Positions 52,563 through 59,769 of a DNA stretch of 64,000 nucleotides are shown here, piece by piece. Below the pieces are notes generated by a model. It was not told the DNA's origin and made no database searches. It was given only the letters and a program-made list of their open reading frames with translations. This stretch comes from Gaiellasilicea sp963806955 (GTDB taxonomy: Bacteria; Actinomycetota; Thermoleophilia; Gaiellales; Gaiellaceae). Location of the stretch: assembly GCA_963806955.1 (NCBI GenBank), contig CAWDZG010000002.1, positions 1,674,001 through 1,738,000 on the forward strand, written 5' to 3'. How positions within the stretch are numbered: the first letter of the stretch is position 1; each line of letters starts with the position of its first letter. The translations under genes were made by a program, and so were the position numbers.

Positions 52563-53830
52563 GCTCGATCGCGACGGTGCATGGCAGACAGGTGCTCGAC
52601 TCGCGCGGCAACCCGACCGTCGAGGTCGAGGTCACGCTCGAATCGGGCGCGCACGGCCGCGCGATCGTGCCGTCCGGCGCTTCGACCGGCGTCCACGAGG
52701 CCGTCGAGCTGCGCGACGGCGGCGCCGCCTGGGGCGGCAAGGGAGTCACGAAGGCGGTCGCCAACGTCGCCGAGATCGACGCCGCCCTCGGCGGGATGGA
52801 TGCGGGTGAACAGGAGGACGTCGACCGGCGCCTGCTCGAGCTGGACGGGACCCCGAACAAGAGCCGGCTCGGCGCCAACGCGATCCTCGGCGCTTCGCTT
52901 GCCGTCGCGAGGGCCGCCGCCGCCGACGCGGGCCAGCCGCTCTACCGCTACCTCGGTGGGGAGAGTGCGGCCACGCTGCCCGTCCCGATGCTGAACGTGA
53001 TCAACGGCGGCGCGCACGCGGCCAACTCGATCGACCTGCAGGAGTTCATGGTCGTGCCCGCCGGAGCGCCGACGTTCGCGGAGGGCCTCCGGATCGGCGT
53101 GGAGGTCTACCACGCTCTGAAGCAGGTCCTCTCGGACCGTGGTCTCGCGACCGGGGTCGGCGACGAGGGCGGCTTCGCGCCCGACCTCGAGTCCAGCGAG
53201 GCCGCGATCGAGGCGATCCTCGAGGCTGCCGAGCGGGCAGGCCACCGCGACGCCGTTGCGATCGCGCTCGACCCGGCGACGAGCGAGGTGTACGAGGACG
53301 GTTCCTATCGCTTCGAGGGGCGCGAGCTCACGAGCGCCGAGATGCCCGCATTCTGGGCCGGGTTGTGCGACCGCTACCCGATCGTCTCGATCGAGGACGG
53401 GCTCGCCGAGGACGACTGGGACGCGTGGGCGCAGCTGACGCGGGAGCTCGGCGACCGCGTCCAGCTCGTCGGCGACGACCTCTTCGTGACGAATCCCGAG
53501 CGGCTGCAGCGGGGAATCGAGCAGGGCGTCGGCAACTCGATCCTCGTCAAGGTGAACCAGATCGGGACGCTCACGGAGACGATCGAGGCGGTCCGGCTGG
53601 CGCAGGCGAACGGGTACACCGCGGTGATGTCGCACCGGTCGGGCGAGACCGAGGACGCCACGATCGCGGATCTCGCGGTCGCGCTCGGGACCGGCCAGAT
53701 CAAGACGGGTGCGCCGGCCCGCTCCGACCGCGTCGCGAAGTACAACCAGCTCCTGCGGATCGAGGAGGAGCTCGGCGCCCGGGCCGTCTATCCCGGCTGG
53801 GACGCGTTTCCGCGCACGCGCCGCGGATAG
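52559..53830 (+). CDS. eno: enolase
   Basis: 423 residues from ATG 52559. VLDSRGNPTVEVEVTLESGA at the start, SGASTGVHEAVELRDGG, KSRLGANAILGASLAVARAA, and the barrel with LNVINGGAHAANSIDLQEFM, TGVGDEGGFAPDLESSEAAI, SIEDGLAEDDWDAWAQLTRE, LVGDDLFVTNPERL and VMSHRSGETEDATIADLAVA. Converts 2-phosphoglycerate to phosphoenolpyruvate; pyruvate kinase follows directly. Length is typical. Its TAG stop is the first half of the pyk promoter. Confidence 0.97.
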   Translation: MSSIATVHGRQVLDSRGNPTVEVEVTLESGAHGRAIVPSGASTGVHEAVELRDGGAAWGGKGVTKAVANVAEIDAALGGMDAGEQEDVDRRLLELDGTPNKSRLGANAILGASLAVARAAAADAGQPLYRYLGGESAATLPVPMLNVINGGAHAANSIDLQEFMVVPAGAPTFAEGLRIGVEVYHALKQVLSDRGLATGVGDEGGFAPDLESSEAAIEAILEAAERAGHRDAVAIALDPATSEVYEDGSYRFEGRELTSAEMPAFWAGLCDRYPIVSIEDGLAEDDWDAWAQLTRELGDRVQLVGDDLFVTNPERLQRGIEQGVGNSILVKVNQIGTLTETIEAVRLAQANGYTAVMSHRSGETEDATIADLAVALGTGQIKTGAPARSDRVAKYNQLLRIEEELGARAVYPGWDAFPRTRRG

Positions 53831-53833
53831 GTT
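53828..53833 (+). promoter_or_regulatory. -10 box for pyk that includes the eno stop codon
   Basis: TAGGTT, 6 bases before ATG 53840. Its first three bases are the TAG stop of eno. Confidence 0.62.
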
Positions 53834-53839
53834 GTAGCG

Positions 53840-55249
53840 ATGGCCGTGATCCCGCGCCGAACCAAGATCGTCGCCACGATTGGCCCCGCGTCGGCGAAGC
53901 CCGAGGTGCTGTCCCAGCTGATGCAGGTGATCGACGGCGCGCGGCTGAACTTCTCGCACGGCACGCACGACCACCACGCGAAGACGGCGCAGGCGATCCG
54001 GCAGCTCCAGGCCGAGATCGGGCGGCCCGTGGCGCTGATCGCGGATCTGCAGGGGCCGAAGCTGCGGGTCGGCGAGCTGGCGGAGCCGCGGCTGCTCGAG
54101 CGCGGCGAGGAGGTCACGATCGCGGGCGAGGACGGGGCGCAGGACGGCGACCTGCCGATCGCGCCCGCAGTGCTCGGCTCCGTGCTCCAGCCCGGTTTCG
54201 ACGTCCTGATCGACGACGGTGCCGTCCGCCTGCGCGTCGGCAGGGTCGAGCGCGGGCGCGCGCAGTGCGAGGTGCTCGTCGGGGGCACCGTGAGCTCGCA
54301 CAAGGGCGTCAACCTGCCCGGCGTGCCGCTGCCGATCCCGTCGCTGACGCGGAAGGACATCGACGACCTCCAGTTCGCGCTCGAGCTCGGTTGTGACTTC
54401 GTCGCGCTCTCGTTCGTGCGCTCGGCCTCGGACGTCCAGGCCCTGAAGACGCTGATCGAGGCGTCCGACTCGACCGCCCACGTGATCGCGAAGATCGAGA
54501 AGGCGGAGGCGGTCGCGGCGCTCGACGACATCCTGCGCGAGTCCGACGCCGTCATGGTCGCCCGCGGCGATCTCGGGGTCGAGATCGGCGCGGCCGAGGT
54601 TCCGCTGCTGCAGAAGCGGATCATCCTGCGCGCGCTCGAGCGCGGCAAGCCGGTGATCACCGCGACCCAGATGCTCGAGTCGATGATCCACGCCCCGGAG
54701 CCGACGCGCGCCGAGGCGTCCGACGTCGCCAACGCGATCCTCGACGGGACGAGCGCGATCATGCTCTCGGGCGAGACCGCGGTCGGCGACTTTCCGTTCG
54801 AGTCGGTCGCCTACATGGACCGGATCGCGCACGCCGTCGAGCCGAGCCTCGGCTACCGCCATGAGATCCCTCGCGCCGACGAGAAGCCGACCGTCGGCCA
54901 GGCGATGTCGAACGCCGCGTGCGACATCGCCGAGGCACTCGAGGCGACGGCCCTGCTCGTGCCGACGTTCACGGGCCGCACCGCTTCCGCGGTCGCGCGT
55001 CTCCGCCCGGCGCGGCCGATCATCGGGCTCACCCATCACAGCGACTCGCTCCAGCACATGGCGCTCGAGTGGGGGGTGACGGCCGTCGCCATCCCGGAGT
55101 GCGCCGACGTGGAGGAGCTCTTCACGACCTCGATCGAGGCCGCGAAGGGCACCGGCATCGTCGAGCCCGGCGACCGAGTCGTCCTCACGGCCGGCACCGC
55201 CGTCAACATCCCCGGCTCGACCAACGTGATCAAGGTCGAGATCGCCTAG
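53840..55249 (+). CDS. pyk: pyruvate kinase
   Basis: 469 residues from ATG 53840. RRTKIVATIGPASAKPEVLS, DGARLNFSHGTHDHHAKTAQ, ALIADLQGPKLRVGEL, SSHKGVNLPGVPLPIPSLTR, IAKIEKAEAVAALDDILRES, VMVARGDLGVEIGAAEVPLL, VITATQMLESMIHAPEPTRA and a normal C-terminal allosteric domain. It converts phosphoenolpyruvate and ADP to pyruvate and ATP. Placing pyk directly after eno differs from the mycobacterial order, where a ftsB-like gene follows eno. A leaderless transcript of its own is indicated by the promoter. Confidence 0.97.
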   Translation: MAVIPRRTKIVATIGPASAKPEVLSQLMQVIDGARLNFSHGTHDHHAKTAQAIRQLQAEIGRPVALIADLQGPKLRVGELAEPRLLERGEEVTIAGEDGAQDGDLPIAPAVLGSVLQPGFDVLIDDGAVRLRVGRVERGRAQCEVLVGGTVSSHKGVNLPGVPLPIPSLTRKDIDDLQFALELGCDFVALSFVRSASDVQALKTLIEASDSTAHVIAKIEKAEAVAALDDILRESDAVMVARGDLGVEIGAAEVPLLQKRIILRALERGKPVITATQMLESMIHAPEPTRAEASDVANAILDGTSAIMLSGETAVGDFPFESVAYMDRIAHAVEPSLGYRHEIPRADEKPTVGQAMSNAACDIAEALEATALLVPTFTGRTASAVARLRPARPIIGLTHHSDSLQHMALEWGVTAVAIPECADVEELFTTSIEAAKGTGIVEPGDRVVLTAGTAVNIPGSTNVIKVEIA

Positions 55250-55291
55250 CGGCCGGGAGGAACCGGGGGACGACCGCGGAATCGTTCTCCC

Positions 55292-55699
55292 GTGGCGACC
55301 CGGCAGGCACGAGGAGGGCAGCAGCGCCCCGCGAAGGCGGCGGCTCAGAAGCCCGCGGCGAAGAAGCGCCGCCGGCCGCAGCGGTCGACGATCCTGCTGC
55401 GCTGGTGCATCCTCGGCACGATCGGGCTCGTCGCGTTCCTCTACTTCCGCCCGATCTCGAGCTACCTCGAGACGAGGTCGACGCTGAACGAGCGGGCGGC
55501 CGAGGTGCAGTCGCTGCGCCAGGAGCGCGCTCGCCTGCAGGCCCGGCTCGCCGACTCCACCACGGTACGGGCGCTCTCGCGGGAGGCGCGCAGGATGGGT
55601 CTCGTCAGGCCGGGCGAGCGGCTCTACATCGTCAAAGGCGTCGAGGAGTGGCGCCGGGCGTACACGCGCAAGGCAACTACCATCGCGGGGAATGGATGA
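55292..55699 (+). CDS. septum formation initiator (FtsB/DivIC-like)
   Basis: 135 residues from GTG 55292. A basic Ala/Lys/Arg-rich cytoplasmic N-terminus of about 33 residues precedes one TM helix (LLRWCILGTIGLVAFLYF). Then comes a coiled coil (LNERAAEVQSLRQERARLQA) and a short globular end (MGLVRPGERLYIVKGVEEWR) typical of DivIC/FtsB. Part of the divisome FtsQ-FtsL-FtsB complex. Gene order eno ... ftsB-DUF501 is conserved in Actinobacteria. It overlaps the DUF501 gene by eight bases. Confidence 0.92.
   Translation: MATRQARGGQQRPAKAAAQKPAAKKRRRPQRSTILLRWCILGTIGLVAFLYFRPISSYLETRSTLNERAAEVQSLRQERARLQARLADSTTVRALSREARRMGLVRPGERLYIVKGVEEWRRAYTRKATTIAGNG
55678..55683 (+). promoter_or_regulatory. 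-10 box of a leaderless promoter for the DUF501 gene
   Basis: TACCAT, 8 bases before ATG 55692, inside the end of the ftsB-like gene. Confidence 0.5.
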
Positions 55700-56189
55700 C
55701 CATGCGCTCGTCGAGCGGCAGCTGGGCCGGGCGCCCCGCGCCTTCAACCGCGTAGCCGCCCGCTGTCCGTTCGGTGCGCCCGCGGTCACCGAGCAGTCGC
55801 CGTACGACGCCGCCGGCGACCCGTTTCCGACGATGTACTACCTCACGTGCCCGCAGCTCGTCGCCGCGGTTGCGCGGGTCGAGGCGGCCGGCGGGGTCGA
55901 GCGCTGGAGCGAAGCGGTCGGACACGATCCGGACCTCGCTGCGTCGCTCGAGCGGGCGACCGAGGAGCAGCGCACGCTCAGACGCGGGCTCGCAGCCGGC
56001 GCCGCCGGCCGGGACGGCGGCAGCTCGCTCGACCTCGGCATCGGTGGCAGCGCGAACCCGCACAGGCTCAAGTGCCTCCATGCGCACGTCGCCTACGCGC
56101 TGGCACGTCCCGGGTACGAGCTGGGCGAGCGGATGCTCGCGGAGATCGATCCGGTCTGGCCGCCGCAACGCTGCTGCACCGAGATCTAG
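55692..56189 (+). CDS. DUF501 domain protein
   Basis: 165 residues from ATG 55692. Family landmarks: ERQLGRAPRAFNRVAARCPF, GDPFPTMYYLTCPQLVAAVA, and GIGGSANPHRLKCLHAHVAY, which holds a conserved Cys/His set (CP, CP, C-x2-H-x-H). They suggest metal binding. It ends in PVWPPQRCC. DUF501 genes always sit near eno and ftsB in Actinobacteria, but the role is unknown. In mycobacteria a ppx-like phosphatase follows; here it does not. Confidence 0.93.
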   Translation: MDDHALVERQLGRAPRAFNRVAARCPFGAPAVTEQSPYDAAGDPFPTMYYLTCPQLVAAVARVEAAGGVERWSEAVGHDPDLAASLERATEEQRTLRRGLAAGAAGRDGGSSLDLGIGGSANPHRLKCLHAHVAYALARPGYELGERMLAEIDPVWPPQRCCTEI

Positions 56190-56192
56190 GAT
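56187..56192 (+). promoter_or_regulatory. -10 box that includes the DUF501 stop codon
   Basis: TAGGAT, 7 bases before ATG 56200. Its first three bases are the TAG stop of the DUF501 gene. Confidence 0.6.
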
Positions 56193-56199
56193 CGGGCGG

Positions 56200-56520
56200 A
56201 TGGTGAGCGAGGCCGAAATCGAGAGCGCGCGGCGCGAGTGGGAGGAGGGGTACAGGCGCCTGCTCGAGCAGGAGCGCGACGCGACCGAGCGCGAGCGCCT
56301 GCACCGGCAGGTCGACGTCGTCGGCTCCGAGCTCCGCCGCCGCGTCGGCGGCACGTTCACGCTGCGCGAGCTCGCCGACGCCTATGCGCGCGCCGACGAG
56401 TGGAGCAGGGCGGCGGTCGCCGACAACGCTCCCGCCCCCGGCTGGCCACGGACGCTGTCGCTCGTCGAGGCGGCAGCGTTTCACCTGTACTCGCGCGGCG
56501 CGCAGGACTACGCCCCGTGA
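56200..56520 (+). CDS. small helical protein of unknown function
   Basis: 106 residues from ATG 56200. The N-terminal half is a charged helix or coiled coil (EIESARREWEEGYRRLLEQE, RDATERERLHRQVDVVGSEL), followed by FTLRELADAYARADEWSRAA and a short C-terminal end with TLSLVEAAAFHLYSRG. The middle segment recurs in actinobacterial proteins found next to DUF501 genes, but I cannot name a family. Overlaps the next gene by GTGA. Confidence 0.72.
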   Translation: MVSEAEIESARREWEEGYRRLLEQERDATERERLHRQVDVVGSELRRRVGGTFTLRELADAYARADEWSRAAVADNAPAPGWPRTLSLVEAAAFHLYSRGAQDYAP

Positions 56521-56747
56521 GCACTCCCGTGCGGCGGCACCCGCGTCCGCCGCGACGGAGCCCGCTGATCCGGCCTCTGCTCGCCGCGCTCGGCCTGCTC
56601 GCGCTGCTCCTGCTCGGGATCTCGATCGGCCGGGCGCTCGAGGACGGGCCGAGCCCGGGCGGCACGCGGACGAACGTGCGCACGCTGCAGCCGCAGCCGC
56701 TCGCGCCCGCCGAGCGGACCGTGACCGTCACCGTCACCACCGGCTGA
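56517..56747 (+). CDS. small single-pass membrane protein
   Basis: 76 residues from GTG 56517. A basic Pro/Arg-rich cytoplasmic start (RRHPRPPRRSPLIR), one TM helix (LLAALGLLALLLLGISIGRA) and an extracytoplasmic Pro/Thr-rich tail ending VTVTVTTG. Short membrane proteins of this form are common in Actinobacteria and lack assigned roles. Coupled to the gene before and followed directly by the kinase gene. Confidence 0.7.
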   Translation: MSTPVRRHPRPPRRSPLIRPLLAALGLLALLLLGISIGRALEDGPSPGGTRTNVRTLQPQPLAPAERTVTVTVTTG

Positions 56748-57665
56748 GTGGCCGCACGCAGGCTGCACCCCGGCCAGGTCGTCACGGACGTGCCCTTGGT
56801 GCGCCGACTGCTCGAGGGCCAGTTCCCGGAGTGGGCCGAGCTCCCCGTCGAGCCGGTCGCTTCGTACGGCACTGACCACGACATCTATCGACTCGGTGAT
56901 CGGCTCGCGGTCCGGCTGCCGTGCATCGGCTGGGCGGCCGGGCAGGCCGCGAAGGAGGCGGAGTGGCTGCCGAAGCTCGCGCCGCACCTGCCGCTCGCGC
57001 TGCCGCAGCCGAGAGCCATCGGCCGGCCTGCCGAGGGGTACCCCTTCGCCTGGTCGGTCGTCGAGTGGTTGCCGGGTACCGACGCGAACAGTGCGATCGC
57101 CGATCACGAGCAGGCTGCCGTCGACCTGGCCGCGTTCGTGCGCGCGCTGCGCAGCGTCGACACGACTGCGGCCTTTCCGCGTCCGCCTCGCGCCCGGGGC
57201 GGGCCACTCGCCGAGCGCGACGAAGACGTCCGCCGCTCGATCGCCGAGCTCGACGACCGGATCGACGGGGCTGCGGCCCTCCGCTCGTGGCGGGAGTCGC
57301 TCGCAGCGCCTGCCTGGGACGGGCCCGAGGCCTGGGTGCACGGCGACCTCCTGCCGGGCAACCTGCTCGTCGTCGACCGACGCCTGTCGGCGGTGATCGA
57401 CTTCGGCGGCCTCAACGTCGGGGACCCGGCCTGCGACCTGCAGCCGGCGTGGAACCTGTTCGCCGGCGAGAGCCGCAGGCGGTTCCGCGCGGAGCTCCGA
57501 GCGGACGATGCCTCGTGGCTGCGGGGTCGGGGCTGGGCACTCTCTCAGGCCGTGATCGCGCTCCCGTACTACTGGGACACCAATCCCGGGATGATCCGCC
57601 AGGCGTCGCATGCGCTGGCGCAGGTCCTGGCCGACTCGGTTTCAGATAGCTGCAGGTTTGGGTAG
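56748..57665 (+). CDS. aminoglycoside phosphotransferase-fold kinase
   Basis: 305 residues from GTG 56748, immediately after the preceding stop. The APH/choline-kinase fold: N-lobe (HDIYRLGDRLAVRLPCIGWA), catalytic loop WVHGDLLPGNLLVVD (HGDxxxxN) and metal-binding VIDFGGLNVGDPACDLQPAW. The family phosphorylates small molecules such as aminoglycosides, sugars, choline or homoserine; the true substrate is unknown. A resistance role is not implied by the context, which is housekeeping. Stop TAG 57663. Confidence 0.87.
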   Translation: MAARRLHPGQVVTDVPLVRRLLEGQFPEWAELPVEPVASYGTDHDIYRLGDRLAVRLPCIGWAAGQAAKEAEWLPKLAPHLPLALPQPRAIGRPAEGYPFAWSVVEWLPGTDANSAIADHEQAAVDLAAFVRALRSVDTTAAFPRPPRARGGPLAERDEDVRRSIAELDDRIDGAAALRSWRESLAAPAWDGPEAWVHGDLLPGNLLVVDRRLSAVIDFGGLNVGDPACDLQPAWNLFAGESRRRFRAELRADDASWLRGRGWALSQAVIALPYYWDTNPGMIRQASHALAQVLADSVSDSCRFG

Positions 57666-57678
57666 CTTCATCCTCGCG

Positions 57679-58263
57679 ATGGCCTTTGAGGACGCCAGAC
57701 GAGACGCTTCGCCCGAGTGGCTCACGCTCGGCCAGGCTGCGACCTATCTCGGCGTGGCGCAGAGCACGATGCGCAAGTGGACCGACCTCGGCCGGGTCTC
57801 GGCGTTCAAGACGCCCGGGGGACACCGCCGCTACCGCCGCTCCGACCTCGACCAGTTCCTCGACCGCTCGCCCGGGACGGTCGGGACGCGCGCGAATGGG
57901 CCGCTCGTGCTGATCGTCGACGACGACGAGCGCCTGCGCGAGTACGTGCGCGTGAACCTGGAGGTCGAAGGCTACGAGGTCCGCGAGGCCGGCAGCGCGG
58001 CGGACGCACTGGCCGCCCTCGGGGAGCAGTCGCCGGACCTGATCCTGCTCGACGTGATGATGCCCCAGGTGGACGGCTGGGAGACGCTGCGCCAGATCCA
58101 GGAGCACGCGGGCATCGGCGCGATCCCCGTGATCATGTTCTCCGGCAAGGTCGACGAGCGCTCCGCCGCCGAGGCGGAGGAACGCGGTGCGCAGGGCTTC
58201 ATCGGCAAGCCCTTCGACCCTCGTTCGCTGATCGAGTCGACGAAGCAACAGCTGCCCGTGTAG
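57679..58263 (+). CDS. MerR/BldC-like helix-turn-helix fused to a receiver domain
   Basis: 194 residues from ATG 57679. The N-terminal 60 residues are an excisionase/BldC-like DNA-binding domain (LTLGQAATYLGVAQSTMRKW, then KTPGGHRRYRRSDLDQFL). A short linker leads to a complete receiver domain (about residues 75-194): VLIVDDDERLREYVRVNLEV, phosphoacceptor LILLDVMMPQVDGWE, VIMFSGKVD and the Lys of GFIGKPFDP. The DNA-binding part precedes the receiver, the reverse of normal response regulators. No histidine kinase gene is adjacent. TAGCTT, using the upstream stop codon, lies 10 bases before the start. Confidence 0.87.
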   Translation: MAFEDARRDASPEWLTLGQAATYLGVAQSTMRKWTDLGRVSAFKTPGGHRRYRRSDLDQFLDRSPGTVGTRANGPLVLIVDDDERLREYVRVNLEVEGYEVREAGSAADALAALGEQSPDLILLDVMMPQVDGWETLRQIQEHAGIGAIPVIMFSGKVDERSAAEAEERGAQGFIGKPFDPRSLIESTKQQLPV

Positions 58264-58300
58264 CGCTCTGGGCGAGCTCGACCGGAGCCTGCAGGCGTGG

Positions 58301-58807
58301 GTGGTCGACCACCGGCTCGGCGCGCTCGACCCGTTCTTCGAGGCGCTCTCGCTGGCGGGCTCGTTCGGCATCGTCTGGTTCGTGCTCGCTGTCGCGATCT
58401 CGGGCTTCGCCTGGAGCCGGCCCTGGCTCTGGACGCGGGTGGGCGTCGCGATCCTCCTCGCGGAGAGCATCTCGGGTCTGCTCAAGCTCTGGGTCGAGCG
58501 CGATCGGCCGCCCCTGACGAGGCCGGTGCCGGAGCCGCTCCTCGAGGCGCCGTCGACCTTCTCGTTCCCCTCGGGGCACGCCACCGTTGCCTTCGCGTGC
58601 GCGACGGTGCTCGCGCTCGCCGTGCCCCGGCTGCGCTGGTGGCTGTACGGCCTCGCGGCCCTGATCGCGTTCTCGCGCGTCTACGTCGGCGTGCACTACC
58701 CCGGCGACGTGCTCGTCGGGGCGCTCCTCGGCGTCGCGATCGCTAGAGCTCTTCTGATGCTTGCAGCAGTCCTGCGCCGATCAGCGCCACGGACGCGGCG
58801 AGGCTGA
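58301..58807 (+). CDS. PAP2-family membrane phosphatase
   Basis: 168 residues from GTG 58301. Coding sequence clearly extends upstream in frame (LGELDRSLQAWVVDHRLG from about 58268), but only a CTG is available, so the true start is uncertain. The phosphatase signature is complete: KLWVERDRPP (KX6RP), FSFPSGHATVAFA (PSGH) and SRVYVGVHYPGDV (SRX5HX3D). About five TM helices. Such enzymes dephosphorylate phosphatidic acid or undecaprenyl diphosphate at the membrane. The last 65 bases overlap the convergent membrane-protein gene, which may mean that the end is also disturbed. Confidence 0.84.
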   Translation: MVDHRLGALDPFFEALSLAGSFGIVWFVLAVAISGFAWSRPWLWTRVGVAILLAESISGLLKLWVERDRPPLTRPVPEPLLEAPSTFSFPSGHATVAFACATVLALAVPRLRWWLYGLAALIAFSRVYVGVHYPGDVLVGALLGVAIARALLMLAAVLRRSAPRTRRG

Positions 58808-59219
58808 TCCACAGGCCGCTCCCGCGGCCGGCGAAGAAGAACTCCTCCGGGATCGAAATCGTCCGCACGAGCACGAAGACGGTCGAGAGCGCGCCGAGGC
58901 CGATCACGACGAGGCTCTCGGGCACGGCGGCGGGGAGCTCGAGGCCCCACTGGCGTCCGGCGACGACGAGCACCGCTGCGATCCCGATGAAGAGGACGAG
59001 CTTTCCGAGCAGGCCGGTGTGCCACCCGATCACGCTCACGTTGACGCCCTCGCCGGTGCCTGCGTACCAGCCGGTGAGCGCCGAGAGCGCCAGCACGAGC
59101 CCGGTCACCCAGGTGACGCGCTCGCCGAGGCCCCAGAGCGAGGGGCCGCGGCGGCCGGTCACCGGCACGGGCGCCGGTGCGTCCCAGCTCGGGTCGGGCA
59201 GGCTCTCGGGCGTTTCCAC
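58743..59219 (-). CDS. four-helix membrane protein of unknown function
   Basis: 158 residues from GTG 59219; ATG 59237 is an alternative. A Pro-rich cytoplasmic start (PESLPDPSWDAPAPVPVTGR) precedes four hydrophobic helices: WVTGLVLALSALTGWYAG, LLGKLVLFIGIAAVLVVAGR, LVVIGLGALSTVFVLVR and SLAASVALIGAGLLQA. This layout recurs in thermoleophilic Actinobacteria as an uncharacterised membrane protein. No functional residues are evident. Its 3' end overlaps the PAP2 gene. Confidence 0.72.
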   Translation of the reverse strand: METPESLPDPSWDAPAPVPVTGRRGPSLWGLGERVTWVTGLVLALSALTGWYAGTGEGVNVSVIGWHTGLLGKLVLFIGIAAVLVVAGRQWGLELPAAVPESLVVIGLGALSTVFVLVRTISIPEEFFFAGRGSGLWISLAASVALIGAGLLQASEEL

Positions 59220-59226
59220 GGAGCAG

Positions 59227-59232
59227 AGTATG
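59227..59232 (-). promoter_or_regulatory. -10-like box for the four-helix membrane protein
   Basis: CATACT on the minus strand, 7 bases before GTG 59219. It supports that start over ATG 59237. Confidence 0.4.
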
Positions 59233-59290
59233 GGCATAAATCGCGGCGAAGTCACGAGGTAGGGGTCGAACGACAGGGGGTCGACGAGCC

Positions 59291-59503
59291 GTGCAGCTGG
59301 AATCGAGGCGCTCCGAGGGCGCTGCACTCGAAGCGGACGGGGCCGTCTTCGCCGCCGCGGGCGATCGGGCTGACGGCGAGTACCGCTGCGCCGACTGCGG
59401 GTACGGGGTCACCGTCCGCGAAGTGCTGCCCCCGTGCCCGATGTGCCGCGGCCGCGCCTGGGTGGCGCCTTCGCCGAGCATGTACGGCCGCTCGCCCGTC
59501 TGA
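59291..59503 (+). CDS. small zinc-ribbon protein
   Basis: 70 residues from GTG 59291, with AGGGGG 10 bases upstream. The C-terminal 40 residues form a rubredoxin-like zinc ribbon: YRCADCGYGVTVREVLPPCP and CPMCRGRAW, two CxxC pairs separated by 13 residues. The N-terminal part is low-complexity Ala/Glu. Such ribbons are protein- or nucleic-acid-binding; nothing more can be said. Confidence 0.7.
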   Translation: MQLESRRSEGAALEADGAVFAAAGDRADGEYRCADCGYGVTVREVLPPCPMCRGRAWVAPSPSMYGRSPV

Positions 59504-59520
59504 GCGGCACCCGCGCGCAC

Positions 59521-59526
59521 TACACT
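59521..59526 (+). promoter_or_regulatory. -10 box of a leaderless promoter for the small anchored protein
   Basis: TACACT, 6 bases before ATG 59533. Confidence 0.6.
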
Positions 59527-59532
59527 GGGCGG

Positions 59533-59769
59533 ATGGCCGAGCCTGCGACGCGCTCTCCGGCAGGCGACGATGCACCGCCGTTCGATCCGGTCGCGGTCGA
59601 TCGCGCCTACGTCCAGGAGCGTGCGCGTCGTCGGGCCCGGATCGAGCGCTCCCGCGCCAAGCGCCGTGCCTCACTCCGCTTCTGGTTCGTGCTCCTGGGT
59701 CTGATCGCCGTGAGCATCGTGCTCTCGTTGACGATCTGGCGCGAGGTCGAGCGGCTCTTCGGGCTCTAG
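59533..59769 (+). CDS. small protein with C-terminal membrane helix
   Basis: 78 residues from ATG 59533. A cytoplasmic part with a strongly basic helix (VQERARRRARIERSRAKRRA) precedes one TM helix (FWFVLLGLIAVSIVLSLTIW) close to the C-terminus. Its stop overlaps the start of the GAF-SpoIIE phosphatase gene by one base (TAGTG), so the two are translationally coupled. It could be a membrane tether or modulator of that phosphatase; this is inference from position. Confidence 0.72.
   Translation: MAEPATRSPAGDDAPPFDPVAVDRAYVQERARRRARIERSRAKRRASLRFWFVLLGLIAVSIVLSLTIWREVERLFGL

Noticed and set aside
52532..55789. Minus-strand open frame of 1085 codons opposite eno and pyk
   Set aside because: Composition typical of an antisense shadow, no start signal, no domain, and both plus-strand genes are complete.
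56748..57665. Antibiotic-resistance gene (aminoglycoside phosphotransferase)
   Set aside because: Only the fold is supported. The context is a housekeeping cluster, and the family acts on many metabolites.
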